DNA from: DAOUET01 sp034430155
Lineage (GTDB): Bacteria > Chloroflexota > Anaerolineae > Anaerolineales > UBA4823
NCBI GenBank assembly: GCA_034430155.1
Contig: DAOUET010000104.1
Coordinates: 1 to 36,129, forward strand
DNA: 36,129 bases
Reading direction: 5' to 3'
The position numbers and the translations under genes were made by a program. The notes beneath the pieces are model-generated. The model was given only the letters and a program-made list of their open reading frames with translations, did not search any database and was not told where the DNA came from. How positions within the stretch are numbered: position 1 is the first letter of the stretch; each line of letters begins with the position of its first letter. Positions 16,973-25,442 of this stretch are shown piece by piece.

Positions 16973-17020
16973 CTGACCGAGAAGGTGAATTAATAGACCT
17001 GGCGGTCAGTCTTTAATTTT
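16973..17020 (+). terminator. Candidate attenuator hairpin in the octaheme leader
   Basis: CTGACCG (16973-16979) pairs perfectly with CGGTCAG (17003-17009), and an inner AGGT/ACCT pair extends the stem. The T-rich TCTTTAATTTT follows. It lies in the ~140-base leader between the predicted start and the octaheme gene, so it could act as an attenuator or as an mRNA-stabilising structure. Confidence 0.35.
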
Positions 17021-17058
17021 CAAATTATTTGTTATGATGTACGTAGAGGAGAAATGCA

Positions 17059-18291
17059 ATGGGACGAAAATGGGTCATTCTGTGCGGCGCTTTGCTGTTG
17101 GCAGCAATTCCCCTGACAGCTTGCGCAGGCTCCCAGGGACCGGCAGGACCGGTAGGGCCACCAGGTGTGCCGGGGCCAGAGGGACCACAGGGTCCTCCAG
17201 GGCCGAGTGGCCCGCCTGGTGGAGCGGCTACAGCTCCGTCCGCCGATTATATAGGCAGCCAGACGTGCGACGGTTGCCATCCAGAGGTATATGAGGCATT
17301 CTCAAGGTCTGGCCATGCTTGGCAGCTGAACCGGGTAGAAGCAGGAAAACCTCCCCAATACCCATTTTCGAGATTAATCAGCCCTCCTGAAGGTTATAGC
17401 TGGGTGGATATCAGCTACGTGATCGGTGGGTACAACTGGAAAGCAATTTTTCTTGATCAAAACGGATATATCATCACAGATCTTCCAGGCGCTTCTGGGG
17501 ATGTGGATTATCTCAACCTGTTGAACCTGGCAAACCCTTTGATAGGCAAAAGCGCCGATTGGGTGCAGTACCATTCCGGTGAAGCTGAATTGCCCTACGA
17601 TTGCGGTTCTTGCCATGCAACCGGATTCAACCCGAGTGGACACCAGGATGAGTTGCCTGGCATTATTGGAACCTGGGCGGAGGCGGGTGTGCAATGCGAA
17701 GCCTGCCATGGACCAGGCAGCTTGCATGCCTCGAATCCAAAGGGCGTCCGGCTGGTCATTGACCGCGACACTCACATGTGTGGGCAATGCCACCTGCTGG
17801 GGGAAGGTAAAACGCTGGACTCTGAAGGAGGCTTTATCAACCATCATGACCAGTATGGATGGATGTTACAGGGTAAACATCTGGTGATGGATTGCGTTAC
17901 CTGCCATGACCCTCACACAGGCGTGGTGGAGCTGCGGAAAGGTGATGAAGCGACGACGCAAGCCCCTTGCGAAGGTTGTCATTTCGAGGAGGCGCAGTTT
18001 CAAAACAACCCTGAGCACCTGTCTTTGAAGGTCGATTGCACCCAGTGCCACATGCCTCACATGATAAAAAGTGCTTGGGGTGACGCTCAATTGTATACCG
18101 CTGACATACGGACGCACGTGATGTCGATCAATCCATTTCAGGTAGCACAATTTGATGAAGTTGGCAACCTGCTTACACAGCAGATCTCGCTAGATTTTGC
18201 TTGCCGGCATTGTCACGTGGAAGGGACATCACTGGCGAAAACTGACTTGGAATTGATTGACATGGCGGTTGACTACCATAAACGACCGTGA
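17059..18291 (+). CDS. Octaheme c-type cytochrome lipoprotein with collagen-like stalk (c554-like)
   Basis: The protein has 410 residues. A lipoprotein signal ends LTAC (C22). Residues ~24-55 are a run of Gly-X-Y triplets (GPAGPVGPPG and similar), a collagen-like stalk. Eight CxxCH sites follow, beginning with CDGCH at C70 in the context YIGSQTCDGCHPEVY, which is typical of cytochrome c554-like proteins; the others are CGSCH, CEACH, CGQCH, CVTCH, CEGCH, CTQCH and CRHCH. It is expected on the outer face of the membrane, held away from it by the stalk. A GAGGAG site precedes the ATG by seven bases. As first gene of the cytochrome operon it could be the exit point for electrons or a reductase; no catalytic signature proves either. 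Confidence 0.9.
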   Translation: MGRKWVILCGALLLAAIPLTACAGSQGPAGPVGPPGVPGPEGPQGPPGPSGPPGGAATAPSADYIGSQTCDGCHPEVYEAFSRSGHAWQLNRVEAGKPPQYPFSRLISPPEGYSWVDISYVIGGYNWKAIFLDQNGYIITDLPGASGDVDYLNLLNLANPLIGKSADWVQYHSGEAELPYDCGSCHATGFNPSGHQDELPGIIGTWAEAGVQCEACHGPGSLHASNPKGVRLVIDRDTHMCGQCHLLGEGKTLDSEGGFINHHDQYGWMLQGKHLVMDCVTCHDPHTGVVELRKGDEATTQAPCEGCHFEEAQFQNNPEHLSLKVDCTQCHMPHMIKSAWGDAQLYTADIRTHVMSINPFQVAQFDEVGNLLTQQISLDFACRHCHVEGTSLAKTDLELIDMAVDYHKRP

Positions 18292-18390
18292 ATTCGGGCG
18301 ACGTGATGAAACGCCAGGAAACAATCCTCCCAGGCGTATGGTGGAGGTGGCACCCGTGATGACTGGAAAGCAGCTCGGAAGGGCGCAGAT

Positions 18391-18588
18391 ATGAATCAAT
18401 CTAACGTAAATCAGCTGATAATTGTTCTGATGTTCGTGGTTCGCTGTCTGGTGCCACTTCTCATCATGCTGGGCATTTCATATTTGCTACGACGGCTAGG
18501 TTTGATCCAACCAAGCCCTCAGCCGCCTAATGGCATGGAGAACGGGGGTGAAGGGACTAACAACCTCAGCGGGAGGTCCAGCCCATGA
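18391..18588 (+). CDS. Small single-helix membrane protein
   Basis: The protein has 65 residues with one hydrophobic helix (about 8-31) ending at a basic RRLG, and a Pro/Gly/Asn-rich tail. Its stop codon overlaps the ATG of the nonaheme gene by four bases (ATGA), which supports translation and co-expression. A small subunit of the cytochrome complex is a reasonable guess; no family is recognised. Confidence 0.6.
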   Translation: MNQSNVNQLIIVLMFVVRCLVPLLIMLGISYLLRRLGLIQPSPQPPNGMENGGEGTNNLSGRSSP

Positions 18589-19703
18589 AGACCCTTGGAA
18601 TTCCTTCCAGTTGGCACCTACGCTTGGCGACCCTGTTAGTTGTGGGGGTGGCGGGATTGCTGATTTTTCTAATACAGACCAGCTCTTCTCAAGCGGCGCG
18701 GTTTGACCAACAAACCGAAGAATATTGTCTATCGTGTCATGGAAATCTTGATTTGAACACAACCCTGCCGGACGGCGAAACTTTATCGCTGTATATTTCT
18801 TCGGAAGTGTTGCGCGATTCTGTTCACAGCCCGCTTGGTATTGAATGTAAAGCCTGCCATACCAATATCACGACCTACCCCCACCCAAAGATCGAATACG
18901 ATAGCAGGCGGGAACTATCCCGAGCCTATTACCTGGCCTGCCAAAAGTGCCATTCGGATAACTATACCAAGACCCAAGACAGTATGCATGCTCAGGCAGC
19001 TGCTGCTGGCAATCTGGGTGCGCCGATCTGTACCGATTGCCATGGCGCTCACAATGTGCGTCCGCCGGATAAACCACGCGCCCACATCTCAGAAATCTGC
19101 GGGCAATGCCATACTGAAATATTCAATCAATATAAGAACAGCATCCATGGGACAGCCTTGATAGAGCAAAATAATCCGGATGTGCCAGTTTGTACCGATT
19201 GCCACGGCGTGCACAATATTACCGACCCGCGCACATCCCAGTTTCGGATTGAATCACCTGAACTTTGTGCGGGGTGTCACGCCAACCAGGAATTGATGAG
19301 TAAATATGGGCTCTCAGCAGACGTGTACAGCCTTTATGAACTTTCCTGGCACGGCGTGGATGTTTCTGTATTTCAGGCCAAATGGCCCAACCTGTGGCAC
19401 AACAGCGCGGTATGTACTGATTGCCATGGGGTGCACGATATCCTGGCAAGCACTAATCCTGCCTCACGAGTTAACCCGGCAAACTTGCTGGCGACCTGCC
19501 AGCAATGTCACCCTGATGCCGGGCAGAATTGGCCCAGTGCCTGGACCGGACATAACATGATCAGCCTGGAGCGGACCCCCTTTATCTTCTATACGAAAGC
19601 TTTCTATGACAGTTTTACTCCTTTTGTGCTTTGGATTTCGGGGATTTATGTCGTCTTACAAATCCTGCGCGCCTTGGTGGCGCGTGTGAAAAGGAGCCTG
19701 TGA
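18585..19703 (+). CDS. Nonaheme c-type cytochrome, membrane-anchored (copy 1)
   Basis: The protein has 372 residues: an N-terminal signal/anchor helix (about 13-32), nine CxxCH sites (CLSCH, CKACH, CQKCH, CTDCH, CGQCH, CTDCH, CAGCH, CTDCH, CQQCH) and a C-terminal membrane helix (about 345-362) with a basic cytoplasmic end. The recurring CTDCHGVH blocks suggest internal heme-pair repeats as in NrfB/c3-like packing. GGAGG lies eight bases before the ATG. The next gene, a membrane cytochrome b, overlaps its stop (TGATG), so this cytochrome probably takes electrons from that quinol-facing subunit. It is paralogous to the nonaheme protein at 20461. Confidence 0.92.
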   Translation: MKTLGIPSSWHLRLATLLVVGVAGLLIFLIQTSSSQAARFDQQTEEYCLSCHGNLDLNTTLPDGETLSLYISSEVLRDSVHSPLGIECKACHTNITTYPHPKIEYDSRRELSRAYYLACQKCHSDNYTKTQDSMHAQAAAAGNLGAPICTDCHGAHNVRPPDKPRAHISEICGQCHTEIFNQYKNSIHGTALIEQNNPDVPVCTDCHGVHNITDPRTSQFRIESPELCAGCHANQELMSKYGLSADVYSLYELSWHGVDVSVFQAKWPNLWHNSAVCTDCHGVHDILASTNPASRVNPANLLATCQQCHPDAGQNWPSAWTGHNMISLERTPFIFYTKAFYDSFTPFVLWISGIYVVLQILRALVARVKRSL

Positions 19704-20461
19704 TGAGCGTCGTCGAACAACCAACCCCAGCCTCTAAAATTCATATGATCCAGACCGAACGGACTTTTAAACGGTTCACCCTCGGGCAAAGATGGGAGCA
19801 TGCGACCCTTTTCTTGAGCTTTACGGTGTTGTTGTTAACCGGTCTACCGCAAAAATATTTCAACAGCTGGGGTTACCAGGTGATCACGACACCTGAAAGA
19901 TTGATGCTGTTCCGACGCATCCACCACATCGCTGCGGTGGTATTGATGCTCGAGGTTGCTTACCACCTAGGGCGAGGGATATATTTAATGGTGCGACGCC
20001 GACTCGGGGGGGATATCTTTCCCACCTGGCAAGATGTGCAAGACGCCTGGCAGATGGTCAAGTACCTGCTCTTCCTGACGAAAGAGAAGCCTGCCTTCGG
20101 AAAATATAATTTTGAACAGAAATTTACTTACTGGTTCTTATTCCTGGGGATCGGGATTATGGTAATAAGCGGGTTGATTTTATGGTTCCCGATATTTGTC
20201 ACGCGCCTAATACCTGGCGGGGTAATTCCAGCCGCCCAACTGGCACACAGCAGCGAAGCAATTGCGGCGGGCGTATTTGTGGTGATATGGCACTTTTACC
20301 ATGTACATGTGGAAAGGTTGAATCTGAGCATTTTCACAGGTCGCTTAAGCGAGAATGATATGCGCCAGTTCCATGACTTAGCGTACAGGCAATTGACCGG
20401 AGAGGCCATCGAAGCCGCCGAGGATGAAAACCAGAGCCAACTGCAAGGAGAAAAGGGATAA
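19703..20461 (+). CDS. Membrane cytochrome b, b561/formate dehydrogenase gamma-like (copy 1)
   Basis: The start at 19703 (252 residues) is chosen because it overlaps the previous stop and has AAAGGAG upstream; the longer frame would lie inside the preceding gene. Four hydrophobic helices carry histidines placed as b-heme ligands: RRIHHIAAV, a His in VAYHLGRG, SSEAIA preceded by LAHS, and VIWHFYHVHVERL. The C-terminal tail is acidic. Family knowledge: such diheme subunits exchange electrons between the quinone pool and an extracytoplasmic redox subunit, here the nonaheme cytochrome encoded just upstream. Its closest relative in the window is the N-terminal part of the gene at 21905. Confidence 0.88.
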   Translation: MSVVEQPTPASKIHMIQTERTFKRFTLGQRWEHATLFLSFTVLLLTGLPQKYFNSWGYQVITTPERLMLFRRIHHIAAVVLMLEVAYHLGRGIYLMVRRRLGGDIFPTWQDVQDAWQMVKYLLFLTKEKPAFGKYNFEQKFTYWFLFLGIGIMVISGLILWFPIFVTRLIPGGVIPAAQLAHSSEAIAAGVFVVIWHFYHVHVERLNLSIFTGRLSENDMRQFHDLAYRQLTGEAIEAAEDENQSQLQGEKG

Positions 20462-21912
20462 TGCCCCGGCGTCGTATTTATGCGCTGCTGTTTGGCGGGT
20501 TGTGCATAAGTCTGCTCGCAGGGCTTTACGCCATCATACTTCCCGGACAGCGCGTATATTCCAAAGAGGTGGGAAACCCACTTCAACAGGCAACCAGCTT
20601 GCCGACCCAGATGTCGATTGGCAACGATACTTGTTTGAAGTGCCACGGAAAAGCGGGTCTTACCCTGACCCTCGAGGATGGTGAAACGCTCGACCTGCAG
20701 ATATCTGCGGAGGTTTACAACCATTCGGTGCATGGGAAAGATGGCTATGCCTGTGTGCAGTGCCATACCACGGTGGGCAATTACCCTCACCCACCGTTCA
20801 GCGCAAAAGATATTCGTGATGCAAGTTTACAGCTTTATCAAGCTTGCCAGCGCTGCCACCTAGAACAGTATACCCTCACCCAGGATAGCGTACATGCCAC
20901 CGCCCTGGAGAATGGCAATCGCAATGCTGCCATATGTACGGATTGCCATACTGCCCATGCGGTGCGCCAACTGACCGATCCAGAAACTGGAAAACTACTG
21001 CCCGAGGCACCCGAGTGGATCCCACAAACCTGTGCGCAATGTCACAACGCCATCTATCAAAAATATCTCACTAGTGTGCACGGATCTGCCCTGGTGGGTG
21101 AGGGCAACCTTGATGTGCCAACCTGTATTGATTGTCATGGAGTGCACAATATCGAGAATCCCACCACGGCTGCCTTCCGGCTGAAATCTCCAGAAATCTG
21201 TGCAAAATGCCATACCGACCCGAGTATCATGGATAAGTACGGTATATCCACCCAGGTTCTCAACACATATGTAGCCGATTTCCACGGTACTACCGTGACC
21301 CTCTTTGAGAAGGAGTATCCTGACCAAGAGACCAACAAGCCAGTATGCTTTGACTGCCATGGCATTCACGATATAAAACGAGTAGATGACCCGAAAGAGG
21401 GTTTGCGAATCCGCGAGAATTTGCTGGCTCGCTGCCAGGTGTGCCACCCGCAGGCAACTGCCAACTTCTCGGATGCCTGGCTGTCTCATTACATCCCTTC
21501 GGCGAGTAAAACGCCCATGGTTTACGCCGTCAATTTGTTTTATTCTATATTTATCCCAACTTTATTGGGCGGCATGGCAATCCTGGTGGCGTTAGACGTC
21601 AGTTCGGTGTTCAGGGGAAAAATACGCAAGCTGATACTTTTCAGGAAGCCAATAACCGAGGACCCAACTACGCAGACAGACTCCAAGATCGAGGAGGAAT
21701 CAAAAGCAGACGCTGCAAGCAATACACTAGGTGAAAAGAAACCTGAGGAAGAGGGTGAGGAGGAAGCAGCCGCTTCATCTGGAGAAGAACCCGCGGTTGA
21801 GGTGGCGGATGATAAAGAACAGCCGGTTGAGGTTGAGAGTGAAGACACAAGTGCAGAATCAGTGGAGCAGGATGAAGAGCAGCAGAATGAAGAGGATGAA
21901 TCGCATGAGTGA
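20461..21912 (+). CDS. Nonaheme c-type cytochrome with acidic cytoplasmic tail (copy 2)
   Basis: The protein has 483 residues: a signal/anchor helix (about 7-28), nine CxxCH sites (CLKCH, CVQCH, CQRCH, CTDCH, CAQCH, CIDCH, CAKCH, CFDCH, CQVCH), and a membrane helix near residues 355-378. It then adds a tail of about 95 residues extremely rich in Glu and Asp, with Ser, Ala and Gln, which copy 1 lacks. Segments such as NYPHP, TQDSVHA and CxDCHGxHNI match copy 1, showing duplication. The ATG overlaps the previous stop (TAATG), and the next gene starts inside its last codons. The acidic tail should lie in the cytoplasm; its role is unknown. Confidence 0.92.
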   Translation: MPRRRIYALLFGGLCISLLAGLYAIILPGQRVYSKEVGNPLQQATSLPTQMSIGNDTCLKCHGKAGLTLTLEDGETLDLQISAEVYNHSVHGKDGYACVQCHTTVGNYPHPPFSAKDIRDASLQLYQACQRCHLEQYTLTQDSVHATALENGNRNAAICTDCHTAHAVRQLTDPETGKLLPEAPEWIPQTCAQCHNAIYQKYLTSVHGSALVGEGNLDVPTCIDCHGVHNIENPTTAAFRLKSPEICAKCHTDPSIMDKYGISTQVLNTYVADFHGTTVTLFEKEYPDQETNKPVCFDCHGIHDIKRVDDPKEGLRIRENLLARCQVCHPQATANFSDAWLSHYIPSASKTPMVYAVNLFYSIFIPTLLGGMAILVALDVSSVFRGKIRKLILFRKPITEDPTTQTDSKIEEESKADAASNTLGEKKPEEEGEEEAAASSGEEPAVEVADDKEQPVEVESEDTSAESVEQDEEQQNEEDESHE

Positions 21913-23119
21913 GGAATCTGCTCCCCAACCAACCACAACCCCTCTGGCTCTAAAAAAGGCGGTAAGAACTTACCTGCGTTTTGACTATTCAGAACGATTG
22001 GAGCACTTGGTTCTGCTAATTTCGTTCACGATTTTGGGAGTTACTGGATTAGCTCAGAAATATGCTATCAGCCAGACAGGAGAGGCTATCTTGGGAATGC
22101 TGGGCGGGATTGAGATGACCAGGGTAATCCACCGCACTTCGGCAATCGTATTGATGGTTGTGAGCATTTACCATATTGTGGCGTTATTCTATCGAATTCT
22201 GGTTAAGCGAGTTTCTCTTACGATGCTTCCCGTGACAGAAGATTTTCTTCACCTGTACCAGGATATTTTGTATTATCTAGGGCTGCGAAAGCGTAAGGCT
22301 TATTACGGTCGGTATACCTATGCCGAGAAAGTCGAATATCTGGCGGTAGTTTGGGGAACCCTGATTATGGCGATTACGGGATTCATGATGTGGAATCCGA
22401 TCGCTACCACGCGTTGGTTGCCTGGCGAAATTATCCCGGCTGCCAAGGCAGCTCATGGTGCAGAGGCTTTGCTGGCTGTTTTGGCAATCATCTTGTGGCA
22501 TTTTTACCATGTTCACGTACGACACTTCAATAAGAGCATGTTCATCGGCAAGATGACGGAAGAAGAAATGAGGGAGGAGCACCCGGCTGAACTGGCGCTG
22601 ATCAAGTCTGGGAAAACCGGGGAATCACCACCAGCCGAGGTCATCCACCAGCGACAACGTTATTTCTTTCCAATAGCGACTATTGCTGTAGGTGTGTTGG
22701 GCTTCGGGTTATATAAATTCGCCACTTTTGAAGTGACCGCAATAAACACAGTTCCTCCAGGAGAGACAGCACCAATCTTCGTGCCGATAACCCCAACGCC
22801 AACTGCGACAGCGCTGCCTACAGCTACGCCTGCACCTGGTGAGGTGACCCATGCCAATACCTGGGAAGGGACATTCGGACCGCTTTTCAATGAGCGGTGC
22901 GGTGCGTGCCATGTGCAGTCAAACCAAGGGGGTCTGAGCCTGGCAACTTATCAGGATGCACTCAAGGGTGGACAGAGCGGCCCCGCTATCGTGCCGGGAG
23001 ATCCGGACACCAGCTTGATCGTCCAGATCCAATCGAGCGGCAACCACCCTGGGCAGTTGACCATCGATGAACTGAATAAAGTGATCGAATGGATTGAGGC
23101 TGGGGCACCTGAGAAATAG
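21905..23119 (+). CDS. Membrane cytochrome b fused to a C-terminal monoheme cytochrome c (copy 2)
   Basis: The start at 21905 (404 residues) overlaps the end of the nonaheme gene by eight bases; the longer frame to 21731 is only a shadow of the acidic tail. Residues ~1-245 repeat the four-helix diheme cytochrome b of copy 1 (VIHRTSAIVLM, IYHIVALF, IILWHFYHVHVRHF). A fifth helix at about 252-268 places the C-terminus outside the membrane. A Thr/Pro/Ala linker (PTPTATALPTATPAPG) and one cytochrome c domain (CGACH) ending WIEAGAPEK follow. The fused domain could relay electrons to other complexes. The same terminal domain occurs on two other proteins of the operon. Confidence 0.9.
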   Translation: MSEESAPQPTTTPLALKKAVRTYLRFDYSERLEHLVLLISFTILGVTGLAQKYAISQTGEAILGMLGGIEMTRVIHRTSAIVLMVVSIYHIVALFYRILVKRVSLTMLPVTEDFLHLYQDILYYLGLRKRKAYYGRYTYAEKVEYLAVVWGTLIMAITGFMMWNPIATTRWLPGEIIPAAKAAHGAEALLAVLAIILWHFYHVHVRHFNKSMFIGKMTEEEMREEHPAELALIKSGKTGESPPAEVIHQRQRYFFPIATIAVGVLGFGLYKFATFEVTAINTVPPGETAPIFVPITPTPTATALPTATPAPGEVTHANTWEGTFGPLFNERCGACHVQSNQGGLSLATYQDALKGGQSGPAIVPGDPDTSLIVQIQSSGNHPGQLTIDELNKVIEWIEAGAPEK

Positions 23120-23163
23120 TTTGTCAGTTTGAATTTATAACAGTGCTTAAGGAGAATGAATTG

Positions 23164-24861
23164 ATGAGACGCGTTCTAGATGGAATCAGAAGGTTCTTCT
23201 TCCCGCCGGCTGATTCACCAAGATGGATCAGGGTATTGCCTTACGCGGTCTTGGGCGTTTTGACCATATTGGTTTTGACCGCAGGAGTTTATACCTGGGA
23301 TTACACCAACTCGCCTCAATTCTGCGGTACGACCTGCCATACCATGCCGCCAGAGTTCACTGCTTATTTGACTTCCCCTCACGCCCGGATCGATTGCGTA
23401 GACTGCCATATCGGGAAGGGTTTTATCGCCACCCGGATCACACGCAAGGCAGGGGATATCAAGCATGTGACAGCCACAATTTTCAAGAACTATGAATTCC
23501 CAATCCGTGCTCATGATCTTCGCCCGGCGCGGGAAACCTGTGAGAAGTGCCATTACCCAGAGAAATTTTCTGATGATAGCCTGCGAGAGATGAAACGATT
23601 CGCCTCTGATATCACCAACACAGCCTCGACTCTCTACCTCGACTTAAAAACCGGGGGAGGCAGCCAGCGGGTTGGATTAGGTCGGGGAATCCACTGGCAT
23701 ATCGAGAACCAGATTTTTTACTTGCCGAATGGACCAGAAGAACAACAAATTCCGTATATAAAGGTTATCGAAGACGATGGTTCGACGACCGAATACGTAG
23801 ACATCAAAGCGCAGATCGATACACAGGCCATCAATCCGGGGGATCTAAAGGAAATGGATTGTATTACCTGCCATAACCGCATCACGCACCTGGTACTTAC
23901 TCCCGAAGAAACTGTAAACCAACTGATTGAGCGCGGGGAGGTCTCCACGGATATTCCAGAGATTCACAAAAAGGCTATCGAGGTTTACAGTCAAATCTAT
24001 GATACCACCGAGAAGGGCGTGAACGGAATTGCGGGCCTGTCCACTTATTATCAGGCTTATTACCCTGATTTTTACGCCAGCAACCGCGATAAAGTTGATG
24101 CTGCCATCACGGTTTTGCAGTACGCTTATCGTAGAAGCGTTTTCCCGGAACAAAATTCCGACTGGACCACTCACCCGAATAATATAGGTCACAAAGACTC
24201 ACCAGGTTGCTTTCGCTGTCACGATGGAAAGCATTTGGACGCCGAGCAGCAAGCTATCCGCCTGGAATGCAACCTATGCCACGCAATCCCAGTAGTAGCC
24301 GGACCAACAGATTTTGTGGCTGAACTGGAAATCAGCCGCGGTCCCGAGCCTAATTCTCATTTAAACCCAAACTGGATCAGCCTGCACCATTCAGCCTTCG
24401 ATAACACTTGCTCCAATTGCCATACGACTGGAAATCCGGGCGGCACCGATAACAGCTCTTTCTGCTCAAACAGCTCCTGTCACGGGAGTGTGTGGACTTA
24501 CGCCGGTTTTGACGCTCCAGGTTTGCGGGAAGTTTTACTCGAGCAACTCCCACCAACCCCAACCCCAATGCCAGCACCAGCTGGGGGCGCCTTGACTTAT
24601 GATGACAGCATCGGCCCCTTGTTCAGGGCACGCTGCGGAGCCTGCCATAGCCCGAGCGGAGGCATTCAAGGGTTGGATTTGATTACTTACCAAGGCGTTA
24701 TGACAGGCGGTGTAAGCGGAGCGGTGGTTATCCCTGGAAACCCTGATGGCAGTTTGATCGTTCAAAAGCAGCGCGGCGAGCAGCCTCATTTTGGTCAACT
24801 ATCACAGCAGGAGTTAGAATTGGTGGTCAAATGGATTGAGGCCGGAGCTCCAGAGAAATGA
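23164..24861 (+). CDS. NapC/NirT-like multiheme cytochrome c with extra C-terminal monoheme domain
   Basis: The start is placed at the ATG at 23164 (565 residues), nine bases after AAGGAG; a GTG at 23143 lies upstream of that site. A membrane anchor (about 24-44) is followed by the NapC-type pattern SPQF-heme-HTMP-EF. The first heme site is CGTTCH (C54, C58, H59), a CX3CH. Canonical sites are CVDCH, CEKCH, CITCH, CFRCH, CNLCH, CSNCH and CGACH, and a CX4CH (CSNSSCH) lies at 24463-24483, for nine sites in total. The family oxidises menaquinol at the membrane face. After a PTPTPMPAPAGG linker comes a terminal cytochrome c domain ending WIEAGAPEK, as in the preceding protein. Confidence 0.88.
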   Translation: MRRVLDGIRRFFFPPADSPRWIRVLPYAVLGVLTILVLTAGVYTWDYTNSPQFCGTTCHTMPPEFTAYLTSPHARIDCVDCHIGKGFIATRITRKAGDIKHVTATIFKNYEFPIRAHDLRPARETCEKCHYPEKFSDDSLREMKRFASDITNTASTLYLDLKTGGGSQRVGLGRGIHWHIENQIFYLPNGPEEQQIPYIKVIEDDGSTTEYVDIKAQIDTQAINPGDLKEMDCITCHNRITHLVLTPEETVNQLIERGEVSTDIPEIHKKAIEVYSQIYDTTEKGVNGIAGLSTYYQAYYPDFYASNRDKVDAAITVLQYAYRRSVFPEQNSDWTTHPNNIGHKDSPGCFRCHDGKHLDAEQQAIRLECNLCHAIPVVAGPTDFVAELEISRGPEPNSHLNPNWISLHHSAFDNTCSNCHTTGNPGGTDNSSFCSNSSCHGSVWTYAGFDAPGLREVLLEQLPPTPTPMPAPAGGALTYDDSIGPLFRARCGACHSPSGGIQGLDLITYQGVMTGGVSGAVVIPGNPDGSLIVQKQRGEQPHFGQLSQQELELVVKWIEAGAPEK

Positions 24862-24961
24862 ATGGTTTGTGCATGTTTTTCGCAAGCGCTGGTTTGATAC
24901 CTGAGCGTTCACCGATAATAAATTCAGCAGTTGAGTAGGTAAAGTTTAAAGGAGGTAACTC

Positions 24962-25441
24962 ATGGCGGATGATGATCGCATAAACCGGCGAGGTTTTTTG
25001 AGCATCGTTACTGCAGCCATTGGTGGCTTGATCACCGCTGGGCTGGCAATTCCAGCAGTGGCCTACATCATCGGGCCGGCGCTGCGAAGCGACAAGACCG
25101 GCGAGTGGATCCGTTTAGGTTCTACCGCCAAAGTCGAGCTGAAAACGCCGACCCTTTTCAAGGCTACCGTTGAGCGCCAGACAGGCTGGATAGTGAATGA
25201 AGAAGAACTATCCGTTTATGTGTTAACGGAGGACGGTCGCAATTACATTGCCATGTCCAATGTCTGCACCCATTTAGGCTGCAGGGTGCGCTGGATCTCG
25301 GAACAAGATCAATTTTTCTGCCCTTGCCACAACGGGATTTTTGATAAAGAAGGAAAGGTGATTTCAGGCCCACCACCCAGGCCTTTGGATCGTTTCGAGG
25401 TCAGGGTGGAAGACGATCAGGTTGAGATATTTGGAGGTTGA
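24962..25441 (+). CDS. Rieske iron-sulfur protein of a cytochrome bc complex
   Basis: The protein has 159 residues: an N-terminal twin-arginine-type anchor (NRRGFLS at 8-14, helix 15-38) and a Rieske domain with CTHLGC (C102, H104, C107) and CPCHNG (C120, C122, H123), giving the 2Fe-2S ligands and the disulfide. It takes the first electron from quinol at the Qo site. A strong AAAGGAGG site precedes the ATG. The next gene begins one base after its stop. Size and order (Rieske, b6, subunit IV) match b6f/b6c-type operons of Gram-positive-like lineages. Confidence 0.95.
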   Translation: MADDDRINRRGFLSIVTAAIGGLITAGLAIPAVAYIIGPALRSDKTGEWIRLGSTAKVELKTPTLFKATVERQTGWIVNEEELSVYVLTEDGRNYIAMSNVCTHLGCRVRWISEQDQFFCPCHNGIFDKEGKVISGPPPRPLDRFEVRVEDDQVEIFGG

Positions 25442-25442
25442 T

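Noticed and set aside
21668..21938. Minus-strand frames opposite the acidic tail of the second nonaheme cytochrome
   Set aside because: Glu/Asp codon runs produce Ser/Pro-rich open frames on the other strand; no start signal or domain supports them.
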